Made by a program: the position numbers and the translations under genes. Shown piece by piece: positions 23,229 to 34,734 of a DNA stretch of 64,000 nucleotides (its first letter is position 1; each line of letters begins with the position of its first letter). Origin of the DNA: Terana coerulea (Eukaryota; Basidiomycota; Agaricomycetes; Polyporales; Phanerochaetaceae); NCBI GenBank assembly GCA_024811115.1, contig JAKOGH010000691.1:1-64000 (forward strand), read 5' to 3'. The notes under the pieces are model-generated. The model was not told the origin of the DNA and did no database searches. It was given only the letters and a program-made list of their open reading frames with translations.

Positions 23229-24801
23229 TTCCTCCGCTTGCTGCGACGCAGAATGGAGGCAATCTGGCGTACGGGGAGCCCGGGTCAGCTCAACGGTCTA
23301 TTTAACGGTGCATTCCAGGAATACACGCTGAGGAGAACACACGCACCCATGACTGAAAATTTGCAGAAACCTGGGTAAAAGCGAAGAGGGTGTAGACGCA
23401 GAGGGCGAGTGTCGAGGTGACGGTTTGGAATAAGAAGACGACAGCCTGCATTGCAGATTCTGCAGTCAACCCTGAGTGAAAGTTATCAGATAAGATGAAC
23501 TCGCCAGCAAAGAGCAGTGGTCGAACAGACGCCCACAACTGCCTTCGGAATCACACCGAGCGGACGAAATCCTCAGCCCGAGCTGCAACCTTCACCATAC
23601 CCCAAGGTCCCCAATCAACACTGCATCGTATAGCTTAGTGATATATTATTTCACTTGATTTTCTACCCATCGATATCGTAACCTCTGCACCGCGGATACT
23701 TCATTTGGTTCTGCTTTGCAGAACCTCGAAGACATACTGTACCTCTTAGTCGCTCCTCCAAAAGGCCAGCCATATCACTCCAATGAACCGGACCTGCTTT
23801 CAAGCTTCTACGGCAACTTGGGTGCTCCAAATTGAACGAAGCCCTTCGAATCTGGTGCACAAGCTGTAGGACCCACGTACGAGCGTACTTGGCACCGTGC
23901 TGGAGTGTGTGATTGAATGAGAGCCCAGCTCGGATCCTGGTTCGAGGTACGCTAGCACCCTTTACTTCATATTGCGCTATCGACGAGTCCTTGATATCCA
24001 CAGTTATACCCCACCCACGTCAAACCGGCCTCGAACTCTTCAGGGTCGTCGCGGACTCGGGTTTATATGTCGAGACGAGCCCAAGATTACCCCATACCCA
24101 GGATACCCTCGACGTTGTCGTCGGCCATTCTGCTGCGCTCCGTCGTCTCTACCTGGACTGGGGTGTGTGTGTGACCCATGAACACAATGTTCAATGTATC
24201 CCGGCTCTTGTGAACAGGCTACTATACCGACTGATTGTATGCAGCGACTCCCACCAGAAGACAAGGCACCCTTCCACCTGCTTTTAACAATACCCCCATC
24301 TGTGCCACTACCGGTATGGAGACCCGGGCCCGTTGACGCAGAAAATGCGTTGCTTGCAATGAAGTATGACCCCTGGGTAGTACCCGTGAAGTGTAGCTTA
24401 TAACGTCAAGCACCTCCCGGCTCTGTAGCACGAGACACACCGCTCAGGCACCCGACATGCAAGCCCAAGACTCTGCATTGCACGCTCTACGGCGTATCTT
24501 GTTCGACAATGTTTGGCTCAAACACCGCTGAGGACGATGAATACATCTGGACGTCTCGCCATACCGCCCATTCCCTCGGCGCTGTGGGCGCATGCGTTTG
24601 GGCTGTCAAAGGTACCGCTTGGGTGCGGTTGTGCAACCTCGCGCAGTTCACTAGGACGCTTACGGATGGTAAAGAAAGCTGGACAGTCGGTCGGCGGCGG
24701 GATGCGGTGGGAGAAAGCATTGTTGTGAACTCGGTGAAACGTACAAGAGCATGCCAAGAACTCAGCGCGGACGGTATCTTTCACTTCGTATCTAGGACTT
24801 G
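23229..24801. other. Gene-poor interval
   Basis: No frame here shows a domain. Frames at 23663-24001 (minus), 23913-24287 (plus) and 24509-24910 (plus, upstream of the secreted-protein start) overlap each other without conserved motifs. The end near 24.7-24.9 kb is probably promoter for the small secreted protein. Confidence 0.4.
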
Positions 24802-24808
24802 TATAAAA
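24802..24808 (+). promoter_or_regulatory. TATA box of the small secreted protein gene
   Basis: TATAAAA lies about 100 bp before the ATG at 24911, a usual distance allowing a leader of about 70 nt. It is preceded by AGGACTTG and lies in the expected strand. Confidence 0.55.
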
Positions 24809-24910
24809 TGTGCAGGAAACGAGGCTGCCATACCACGCACCCCAGGCATTTGCGGTGACGACCACCTAGAGCATCACTCTGCATACTCAACGTCTTCACC
24901 CGTCAACAGC

Positions 24911-25201
24911 ATGCGCTTCAACTCCCTCGTCCCCGTCCTCGCTCTCGCGTCCCTCGTTCTGCGCGGTGCGACCGCCCTCGCGTCCATTTCCCCCGACGTC
25001 GTGAAGTACAGCATCGACGGCTGCGGCTCGACGGGCGGCATGGTGCCCGCGTACTGCCGCGACACCACAGCGGCACAGAAGTGCAAATGCAGCAGCATCG
25101 GCGTGTATGGTTGCTCGGACATGGACGCGCAGACGCTCTGCAAGTCCAAGGGCTGCGGATGCGTCGCGGACAACCCTCAGCCGTGTGGCAAAATCTGTTA
25201 G
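24911..25201 (+). CDS. Small secreted cysteine-rich protein
   Basis: Intronless 96-residue protein. Residues 1 to about 24 (MRFNSLVPVLALASLVLRGA and on) form a signal peptide with a short basic start, a leucine and alanine-rich core and a likely cleavage after an Ala-x-Ala site. The mature part of about 72 residues holds ten cysteines, including CKC and GCGC pairs, enough for five disulfide bonds. It is probably exported to the hyphal surface or medium. The start at 24911 is chosen over upstream in-frame codons because it begins the signal peptide and follows a TATA box at a suitable distance. No family is recognised; effector-like, antimicrobial or wall roles are all possible. Confidence 0.75.
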   Translation: MRFNSLVPVLALASLVLRGATALASISPDVVKYSIDGCGSTGGMVPAYCRDTTAAQKCKCSSIGVYGCSDMDAQTLCKSKGCGCVADNPQPCGKIC

Positions 25202-25668
25202 GTGCACGCCGCGTCTGTAAGTCGCCTCTCTGCACTACTTCTGTAAAGACGTGCTAAACCACACCTTTCGGATAGTTTCGCTAATGCTGCACAATATTCG
25301 AGAAGAGTTTGGGCGTTGTGGAACTGAAGAGTCAGCAGGCGGGGTACGAGACGGTTTATTTTGTACATGCGGCCGCGCTTCAACAAGAAATAATGAACTA
25401 CACTCTGGTGCATTCTTTTGTAGCGAATTCTTGCATGAAAGAAGGACAGAAAGTACAGATATTGACATTAATGCGGTGAGACGGCTAATTCTCGCATACA
25501 CCGAGGGTATAGTGGAAATGGTCTACTGGGGCTTTCTCGCGCTCCCGACGCGTACAATAGGGAGCTCGTAGGAAACCAGCAAAGAACGATATGCGTCGCA
25601 GTAGACAGGATCTTTTCGTGATCCGTTCAGCGACTCATTGCAACGCGAGAGCACGACACGCACCCACC
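25202..25668. other. Short intergenic interval
   Basis: Lies between two converging genes, the secreted protein (+) and DUF6533 copy C (-). It probably contains both 3' untranslated regions. No other feature is visible. Confidence 0.4.
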
Positions 25669-27372
25669 TTACGCACAGCCGAGAGCCGACGACGTGTCCG
25701 CAAATGAATCCAGCTTCAGGGCATCGCCACGAAAGTCGTCTGTTGACCGCTCGGCGGCAGCTCCAGACAACCCACCCTCGTCCTGGTCATGAAGCCTCTC
25801 GGAGCCCCCATGTTCAAGAGGCTCGCCGATGTTGCCAATAAAGTCAGAACGAGTCCTAAAGACTAGCGCTGAGGGAGTCGAGATGTATCGCGCGTTCGAG
25901 TTCGTTGGCGAGTCGTCGTGGGTGTTGAGCTGGCGCAGGTTAAGCATGAACCTGTTCATGAGGATAGGTGGCTATGCCAGAGATTATCGCTTGGCTCTAT
26001 CGCGCTCGGGATATGCACACTCACCATTGACACGATCAACTGCTGGGCTGCATCCCCGCCCTAATTCAACAGGATCTTAGCAGAGCGACTACGATGAGAA
26101 AGGTGCACCTTACCAGCGTGGTAGTAGTGGAAGTTGCTATTTGCGCGACATTGAGTCCAAGCAATGCGCTAGAAGACAATGACCGCAGATTTAGTACAGC
26201 TGTACGCTCGTGTAAACGCGCGTTTCTTACAGAAAATACCAAGTGCCTAAAATCACTATCAGACATGCGCTTAACAGGAGAATTAGTATCACTGACCGTC
26301 ACGAAGGAGACATGAGGATATTGACGTTGACATGTTTAGTCGTCTTGCCTGTCGCCAAAGCCTGAAAGTCTTCAGCCACGTTAAGACCAATACCAATGCA
26401 TCGGCAAATATCAGGGCGGATCGGGTGGACAAGGTTACTGTTTTCTTCAGTGAGTATGTATTGCACAGGGTTGCTGTTAGGGTGTCCGCACGCACGGCTG
26501 ATCCTGACGTCAGCTTGCGACTCTGCAGAATCCAAAATCTTGTCTTACGTCTCATATAGCGCATCGGAAATGTCGGCCTCTGCGCTGCAATATCCCAAAA
26601 GAGGGCCAGTGTACGTGTAGACGAAGCGAGACGTCAGGAACTGAGCTGATAGTAAGCATTCCTGCCGGCGCTGCTCAGAATAATGGGTGCTCACTAGGTT
26701 CGTGCCGACTGGTACCACTCCGAGCAGAACAATGACTGCGAAGACGGCTTTGTGGTATCTCCACCCGTTCCAAAGAGCGGTTGCGCGAAGTGCGGAGAAT
26801 ACTTCGTGAAGAGGGTGTCAGTCCAGTCTGACCAATGACAAGAACGCCGCGAGAGACTCACAAGCCACTTGGACGAACCCGATGCAACCAAGCACTTCAG
26901 TGAAGAGTATGAGGGTCTTGCAGCTGTGGCGGCTGGTTCAGTAAACATCTGGCTTGACAATAGAGAGCTCTCAACTTCTGCAGGCTACCAATTAGTGCGC
27001 ATTTCATGTCTAAAGCGGCAAGTTGCTACGTAGCCGGTGATGATGGCAGCATCATGGCGATCTGGTTCAAGACCATCACCCAGCGCGTGCTGAGTAAGAG
27101 GAGCGATGTGGCCGTGAACTTCCTTGACCACACGGCGATGACCTCCTGGCCAAGTGTAATGAAATATTCGTAGATGGCGATTGCTATTTATCATAAGTAA
27201 GCGGGTGTAATTCGCGTAGCGCCGCAATACCACTCACTGCTAGTTGCAAATATTATGTAGTTGACTAACACTCTGGCAGGAGTTAGCTATCAGGGCGTGC
27301 TCTGCGTAATCGCGAGTGTGATGCTCACTCATCGGATACTTCTTGCACGAATTCCGTACTGGAGGAGGACAT
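25669..27372 (-). CDS. DUF6533 seven-helix membrane protein, copy C (first microexon lost)
   Basis: Intact paralog with ATG at 27372 and stop at 25669. The exons read MSSSSTEFVQEVSDEVLVNY, IAIYEYFITLGQEVIAVW, LSTRWVMVLNQIAMM, CKTLILFTEVLGCIGFVQVA, FSALRATALWNGWRYHKAV, VPVGTN, YTGPLLGYC, TRSALIFADALVLVLTWLK, SSCLLRDG, and the tail MNRFMLNLRQLN with IGNIGEPLEHG. The second 2-nt exon (CC at 26496-26497) is required. At the first microexon site this copy differs: the third exon is two bases longer (ends AC) and joins straight to CTGCAAG. An AA pair flanked by CAG and GTTGAG at 26976-26977 looks like the retired microexon. The C-terminal tail is longer and more diverged than in the other copies. 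Confidence 0.82.
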
Positions 27373-29423
27373 CGTATGAGTTGGGCGGCGCGGTGGAAAA
27401 GGAGTGCAAACTCACCATACTGGAGTATCCTCTTTTATGTACGCCGGTCAATCTTTCGATCCCCTCACAGGTCAATGAACTCGGATTTACGTTGCTATCA
27501 GCATATATCAGTATGGGACAGGCTGATTCCTCTCCCTGCCCGTCGCCGGTGCTGTGGCGTCAAAGCTTCGACAAGGGGAAACAAAGCCACGAGCACGCAA
27601 CTTGAGGCAGATCTTCCAAACCACGTAGTTCGATGCCGCCGTATCGGGCGATCCTGTCAGTGTTATCGAGTAGCCGGGCCTCACGGTCTCCACGTCACGG
27701 GCTGAAGTTGGGGGTCGGCTTTCACGTTGCAGCCGTAGTGTTGAGACAGGCAGTCTTCTGACTATGCCCAGGCAATGCGCGAGAGAAGCCTAATCGAATG
27801 GGACTCATCAACGAAGGAAAGATACCGATATGGTACCTGGGGCTTACCTACCAACTCGTGTGTTGAAGACAACTCCGAGCTGAATGCTTCAGCTCCAACG
27901 GGATTTCTGTGGTCCCTGTACAGCTTCCGCTTTGCCACGGATGCCACTGGAGAAGTTCAAGGAACTGTTCAGAGTGGAGTCCCATCTGACCAGAGATAGA
28001 TCGCAAAGGCGGAAAGAATGTCAGCATCGTGGCTGTGCCGGAATCGGATGTCCGGCTTACCATCAAGAACGCCAGGCAGACTCGTCTCTCACGCACTGCG
28101 TGATTAGAAGCCTTGTAAGCTACACAACGAGCACCCAGGCTGGATGACGGAGGAATATCTCTCTCAGTGCAGCAGGCCGGGTGCAATAGCAGACACCTTT
28201 ATTCCTCATAGCAGTCCCCGCCGGAGCGGGCGTGGCATGAGGATCCTCGCGGATGTGCTCTGTACCGTCGATAAGCCGCCGATCTGTTGATAGAACCAAG
28301 TCAGCAACTAGGCCACCGTTAACTTGAAAGCTTCACAAATAAGGCACGAGAATGTCTGCTCCAAGTTAACGGAGGCCTCTAGCTGCTCCGCTCGCTGGCA
28401 GAACACTAGTGCAGAGTCTGCTTTACGGAACCGTGGGAGGCTGGAGCCGTCCCGCTGGGACAAGCCCGAAATGAGCTGGAATGAACTTTACCTTCATGGT
28501 GGATGTTACCATATGGCGTTGCACATATACCAGTGAAGTGGGCATAGTTGCGGGTCGCACAGAGTCCGAGAGGGGGCTTCAAGGCCTATAAGTTGCTGCA
28601 CTCGCATGCATGGCGGCCAAATAAGCTTCACATTGTTGAAAAATTGACTGCGTTGAAGAAAACTAAGGTGGACGCATGCTCGCTTCATTTATAAATTCTT
28701 GCAATGGCAACTGGAACAAGCATAAGAAGGCCAGCGAGATGGACTTGCAGCCTGGTGGTTAGGACTCAAAACACAGAGGCGCTCCTCGGAGTTCTCGCTC
28801 AGCGCCACGTGAGATCCACGTGCATAAAGCGCCACTACGCCCTCACTTTGTTCTCCGACTCGCTGTACTTATCCTTGTTCTCTCACCAGCCTACAAGCTT
28901 CATACTCGCCTCACCGGTCCTCAGTTGTGTGCTCAAAGCTTGAAGGCCAGGCTGCCTTTGCGCTCGCAGCAGTGATCTTTTCGACAGTGCGACACTTTGG
29001 CAGCAGCATCCCTCGCTAACAAGTGCGTCATACCCGAAGCCTTCCACCTTTAGCTGGACCGACGGGAGGGAGGGTTGTACGTGGGCATACACCTATAGAT
29101 GTATCGCGTTAGCGTCCAAGGACCTGCTGATAGTGGCTGTCAATGTTGGGTCGACTCGGTAGATTTGCTCCAGTCACGAGCGGATTGTTCGTAATTGTCT
29201 TGGTTTAGACCTGTTCTAAGTGTACATAGAGGATTCGTAAACAAACACGCAACACGCTCGACATGTTAGTGATCTATAATTAGGGCCTCGTCCCGCAACC
29301 TAGTGATTCCGAGCTAGGATGAATTGACGTGATGACTTAATACGTCTACGAGGCTGAGAGCCGCGTGTCTAAGTCAGCCATCTTCTCGTCGTATGCGCAA
29401 AGCTGTGTTCACTCACCGTATGC
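27373..29423. other. Gene-poor interval between two DUF6533 genes
   Basis: No coding region is supported. At 28805-28825 two CACGTG-type boxes are separated by a few bases (CCACGTGAGATCCACGTGC), as in the dispersed-repeat copies listed below, so this may be an old fragment of that repeat. The remaining frames are short and unrelated to known families. Confidence 0.35.
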
Positions 29424-31133
29424 CTAAACGCATGTCAACGACCCGGTGATAGCTCCCAGCCTGACTTCCGGCTGTCGCCCAAGAGCTTCAAGCTTGTTCT
29501 CTTTGCTTTCGTGCACCATCCCCTCGTCTTGTCCGTGCTCGAGCGGCTCGCCGATGTTGCCAATTAAATCGGACGGAACCCTGAAGTTCGGCAGCGAAAA
29601 TCTTGAGAAGTGCTGCAAGTCCGAGTGTGTTTGCGAGTCACTGGACGCATTCACTTGCCGGAGGTTGAGCATGAACCGGCTCATAAGAACGGACGGCTGT
29701 TCGAGGCCCCGGCTGATATGAGCGTTGTCGACTCTCAATGACTCGTGCAATCTCACCATGGCTACAATGAGTTGACTGATTATCTGCTCGCCCTAGTCCA
29801 GGATGAGTTCGTTGAATGACATGACGTGAATAGAAGGCCACGAACCAACGTTTCAGAGGTATTGTATATCACTATGTGTGTGATGTTAAGTCCAAGTAAA
29901 GCACTAGAAGACGGGAGGTAATGCAATTAGACCGTGCTGTGCGCCTGTGTTGCGCTGTGTTGCGTACAGAAAATACCAAGTACCTAGCAACACAATGAGT
30001 AACATTTCTCAAGGGAAATGACGGGGCCTCTGACCGTCGCGAAGGAGACAAGAAGATACTGATATTGATAGCTTCATTTGCCTTGCTTCTTGCCAATGCC
30101 GGAAGGTTTTAATCCACGTTATTACAAGCACCAGAATGTCTGCCAAAATCAGCGAGCATCTTGTGAACAAGACTACTATTTATTGAGATTAGTAAGCACG
30201 GTAGAAATACCTCCACGAAATTGCTACACACGGCTGATGGTCGGTGTCAGTAAGCTGCAGCAGAAAGGTATGGTGAGCTTGCCTTTGATTTAGCTTTGGT
30301 GAAATATCAATAGTAATCGTACATGTCCTCAGTAGAAGGCCAATATATGCGTAGTGGTAGTTCGTAATGTTGTACTGTGTCAATGAAATACTTAATAGTC
30401 ATTGCTACTCGGAGTAAGAATCTCTTACTAGGTTTGTACCAACTGGAACCACTCCAAAAATCGCGATAATTGCGAAGATAATTTTAGAATATTCGCGAAA
30501 ATTCCAGAGAGCGGCTGCACGAAGTGCAGAAAATACTGTGTCAAGGCCATGAGTGTTCCAACCAACACGAGTACTTCAAAGTACTTTAAAGCACTTACAA
30601 GCTACTTGAGCATATCCAATGCAGATGAGCATTTCCTGAATTATAGATACGGGCCTGCAACTGCACAATGCGGGTCAGTAAGTATTATGGATTGAAAGCA
30701 GGCTCTCGGAGCTCAGCACCTCTGTACAATATACAGTGAGCAAGCTAGTAGCGGTATTCACATGATTAGACTGTTACAGACCTCTTGTGATAATGGTACG
30801 AGCACAAAGATCTGTGCTGCGACCATTGTCCACCGGGTACTGAGAAGTAGTAAAGACGTGGCGGTGAACCGTCTTGTCCACACAACAGCAACTTCATCCC
30901 TGAAGGTAACCAGATAGTCATAGAAGATTATCACTTAGGAGATAAACATCGAAGTAAACAATCGATACTTCAGGCAGCATAGCTCCCTGTTACTCACCAG
31001 AAACCGCAACAGCTATGTAGTTGCCTGATTGACTGGCAGAAGTCAGGTGTAATTACACGCTGAAAAACATCGGAGGAGTTGCGACGCACTTTGCAGCGAA
31101 TTCTTGCGCATATTCTGCACCGGATTGGGCCAT
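29424..31133 (-). CDS. DUF6533 seven-helix membrane protein, copy D (intact)
   Basis: ATG at 31133 begins MAQSGAEYAQEFAA, then QSGNYIAVAVS, VIIFYDYLVTFRDEVAVVW, STRWTMVAAQIFVLVPLSQE, CRPVSIIQEMLICIGYAQVA, FSALRAAALWNFREYSKI, VPVGTN, ADILVLVITWIKTFRHW, SSCLLRDG, and the tail MSRFMLNLRQVN followed by NFRVPSDLIGNIGEPLEHG. All exon junctions keep frame with the two 2-nt exons AG (30720-30721) and CC (30232-30233). The intron before the second microexon starts with GC (AATCAAAG then GCAAGC) instead of the GTGAG found in the other copies. The stop codon is at 29424. It is transcribed in the same direction as copies C, E and F. Function unknown. Confidence 0.83.
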
Positions 31134-34100
31134 GTTGTGAGCAACAGTGTTGCACGGAGATGTTTACATTGTCTGTGCTCGTAGGGCCGCAGGTATATGT
31201 ATGCGCCTTATTCCTAGCTGTCCGGTTTTCTGACGCGGATGAGGCCGCTAGAGGCGCAGCGCAGCAGATTTGGTATCAAGGGGAACAGATGGTGTGATTT
31301 CCCTGCCGCCCATGAAGATCGACCTGTCTTCTATGCAAAATGTTGCGAAGTCATCAAGGTTTGGATGCTAGCGTTCCCTGGTTGATACACCGACGTTCGG
31401 TAGGTCAGACAGAATGCTTTACTGTCCAAAGCCACGAGCAGTACCACAAAGCAGCAAGTTACAAACAAAGCGCGAAGTAGAACGCCATCTCTGCGGCAAG
31501 AGTGCGTTGATAGCTACTCTCAGCTCCCAAAACCAACCAGCCGCCTCCGCACGATACGGAACTTGACGAGGGCAGGAGTTCCGCGCCGTTGTGGTATGTA
31601 TCAGAGCGAAGATTTCCAAGGCGCCCTAGCGATCGCGCCGAGGAACACGGGTATGGAGCCTTACGGGATAGTAAATCCCTGGATGATTGGAGCTGATGAT
31701 GTGCGGCGAAGGAGAGCTTCAAGTTAACGGCGCAGCGCAGAGACGCCGTCCGCAGAGGTGAGATCCAGAAGCAGCGACATGGATTTCACATGTATGAGGC
31801 GATGTACAAACGATCTTCCGCTCATCCTCTGGCATCTGTAGCAGATGGAAGCTCGCTACATTGCAGAGGATGTGATGGCGCCAAGTGGCGTACGCAAAGG
31901 CCAGATAACGTACGCATGAGCCGTCTACGGCTCTGGTCCGAGTTTGCCTTGGCTAGACCTGTTTGTATCGAATGCCATGATTCGCCAAGCACTACGCTCC
32001 ATGTGAGCAATCGTAACTGGTCCACATGTCAGGGTACGCACTGTGTTCGGCATAAAGCCCCAACCAAATCATACCTTTATGACGCTTTGCTCGACCGAAA
32101 CTCAACTGGGATCCTGAGTAGGTTCTGAAGTGCGTTCTTAGCTTGCTGAGCAGCAATTGAAGCGAAGCTACAGCTTGTCGCTGCGGCGCAGAGGACACCA
32201 GTCGAAGAGCGGGGCCTATCAACCCGCCACGGGTAGTGACGAGGGGCCAGACAGAGGGGCGTGCCGCTCCCAACTGCCGTTAACGCTAGGCAAGTCCGTG
32301 TTGACGGAGCGCACGCCGTGAGCGCACCGCGTGTGGCCGCGAGACGTTTACCTGCATACGCGCATCATGGGGCAAATCAATGCACCTAATAACTTCGCAG
32401 GAGACTAGCGTACATACATTCTCGGGGGTGGCGTCCAGGTTGAGGTGTATGTGCGATGCAGCTCGTGTTTCACGTCGAAACGCTGGGATGGTAGGGAGCA
32501 CCAGCGAGGAGTCGAGGGATAAATGGAGGGCTGTAAAAAGTGAGGGAGTACGAGCTTGTTCCGTGGTTACCTTGCTTGTCAAGGTCTCTCTGCTATGCGA
32601 AATATCGTGGGAAAGCAACCCTCAACTCACCGGACTTTGCCGTGATTGCATCATGTTACGCGTAACAGTCACCAAAGTCACTACCAGTTTCCAGCTTCAC
32701 CTCAAGGACAAGCAAAGGTTACTGCCGCGCAAGCGGCGCTTCACGAGTGACTTGAAGGCAGAAGAGAATACACGTCCAGGGCCCGAATGACGGCGTACAG
32801 GGCAACGCTGGACCCACGAAGCGGTCGCTTGTCTCTACGCCTCTGCATATGATATTGCAGTATTTGCGGCTGGACCTGAGAACAAGAAGCTGGTCATTAG
32901 CGGTAGTTACGCCTGACTTCAGCTGCGTAGACACCAGTCGAGAAGGAACTTAGAGCACTAAGCGGCCCAACTTGAAAAGGCTAGGGCGCCCCTTGCCCGA
33001 AGAGCAGGCCACGTGGTCTTCACGTGACGTCCTCGCCACACGTCCTCTCGAGTCTTGCCCCAGTCGCTTCACTCTCTTCTTGCTACACAATTCGCTCATC
33101 AGCTTCACTCTGGCATCGGACCACATACGTGGTCACTGGTGATATACGTCGCGGCACATTCGAAGGCAATGCGGTGCCGGCCCATGTCCCTGCCTTAGAC
33201 GGTTCTGCGCTGTGAGTGCGTTCGCCCTGGTTTCTGTACCAAGCGAATTGTGACAAATGATCCCTTCCACAGAAAGCAGACATCGGCCAGTGGACTGGCT
33301 TATATGTATACATGACGAAAGATATGTCGTGTAACTCAGCGCAGCTGCCAAAATTCTCGGCCTCTCGCCCCAGACCACGGAACATAACTCGACCACCAGC
33401 AAGCAGCCAGCCTAGTAGTACATCTCCGCGCGCCCTGACGCAGGTACACGGAACATGGAGCGAAGCGACGCGGAAGATTGAGTGGTACTGGTTGGGACGG
33501 AGGTTGGTGAGTAGTAACAACACCATGGTGTGGACGACCTTACCGTATCTAACAGGCTGCTCAAGCGACCAGGGAACGCAGAAGACATTGACACACATCG
33601 TCCTCATCCTTCTGGCGATCACCACGCCACAATTCAAGACGAAGTTTTGATGCCGTTCAGTGGCTCTTGCTACACTTGTGCCGCAATGCGAACATCCTGG
33701 ATTACAAGAGTGGTTGCCGGCACCGCCATCAGAATGCGTGCTTTGCGGCAGCCTACAGGCAAATCCATCGGTGAGTGCGCTTTCACCTCGCAATCCTACC
33801 CTTTTTCTTATCAGCGGAACGCTTGAAAGGCCGTGCATGCGCTCCTGTCCATCGCTTGCTGAACGTCGCGATCGACGTTGTCACCCCGACCGGAATAGAG
33901 TCCATAGTGCATCGTCTCATGCTACGCTGCTTCCTCTCTGGCATCTATCAGTCGCTCTGCTGCGCCATGACGCGTCTCGGACGCGAACCTTTCGACAATC
34001 GCTGACCTTATGCGTTGGTCCGAGTCGCCTCTGCGCCCTAATCGCAGTGAACCATCCGACACAACCTTACCCTAGCATGCGCATCGCGCTACCGAGCACA

Positions 34101-34734
34101 TTCGGCGTCGACTTATCCAATCCGCCACCATCCGAACTGATGACAGCCGCTTAGGGCTTTTGAGTCGTGAAGTTCACTCGCGCAAGTGCCGCAACATGCC
34201 CAACGGCGCTCGACGCTCTCTGCTATCCTACGCGCCGGAGTCCCTTGCATTCTGGGCTGTCGATCTGTCCATGCATGTCGTCTACTCGGGCAACTTTACC
34301 GTCTTCGCTCTCCTCTGTAGCTGGGCTGCGGCCTCAGGCGTTTGTCATTGTCGCGGCTCCAAGCCCATGCCTTCCTCAAGTAGCTCTACATGTATGCAGG
34401 GTTCTATGCACAGTTCATTGCCAAACCACTTTCCAAGGCCGTGCACATAATTTCCAATGTAATACCTTCGTGTATGTGCAACGACAGACCTTAGAACTAG
34501 ACCCCCAAGCTGGGCAGCGGTTTTATTTGACTGACATACCTAGGCAGCTTGGTCCAGCTACGTGGTTTGATCGGGAGTTGACTGCTGGTCCTTGCCTTCG
34601 CCTCAGTGCGGAGCTCAAGCAATAAGTTATGTGATGCAGCAGCTCTCAACCCATAAATACAAACATTCTCACACATAAATCACCAACGCGCTTTGAACGT
34701 GCTCAGCATAGTTTTGATGCGCCGCCACAAATAG
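31134..34734. other. Gene-poor interval
   Basis: Frames of 110-250 codons exist on both strands (for example 33083-33838 minus, 33660-34154 plus and 34167-34625 plus), but they overlap in antisense and show no domains. CCACGTGGTCTTCACGTG at about 33011-33028 again pairs two CACGTG-like boxes, so 33.0-34.1 kb may be a diverged dispersed-repeat copy. I found no RNA gene. Confidence 0.35.

Noticed and set aside
24509..24910. N-terminal extension of the secreted protein
   Set aside because: The upstream in-frame part lacks conserved features and would bury the signal peptide; a TATA box lies inside it.
33083..33838. 251-codon minus-strand frame
   Set aside because: No domain and unlikely residue patterns; lies in a possible repeat copy.
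34167..34625. 152-codon plus-strand frame
   Set aside because: Pro/Cys/Ser-rich chance composition, overlapped by other frames, no homologous block elsewhere in the window.
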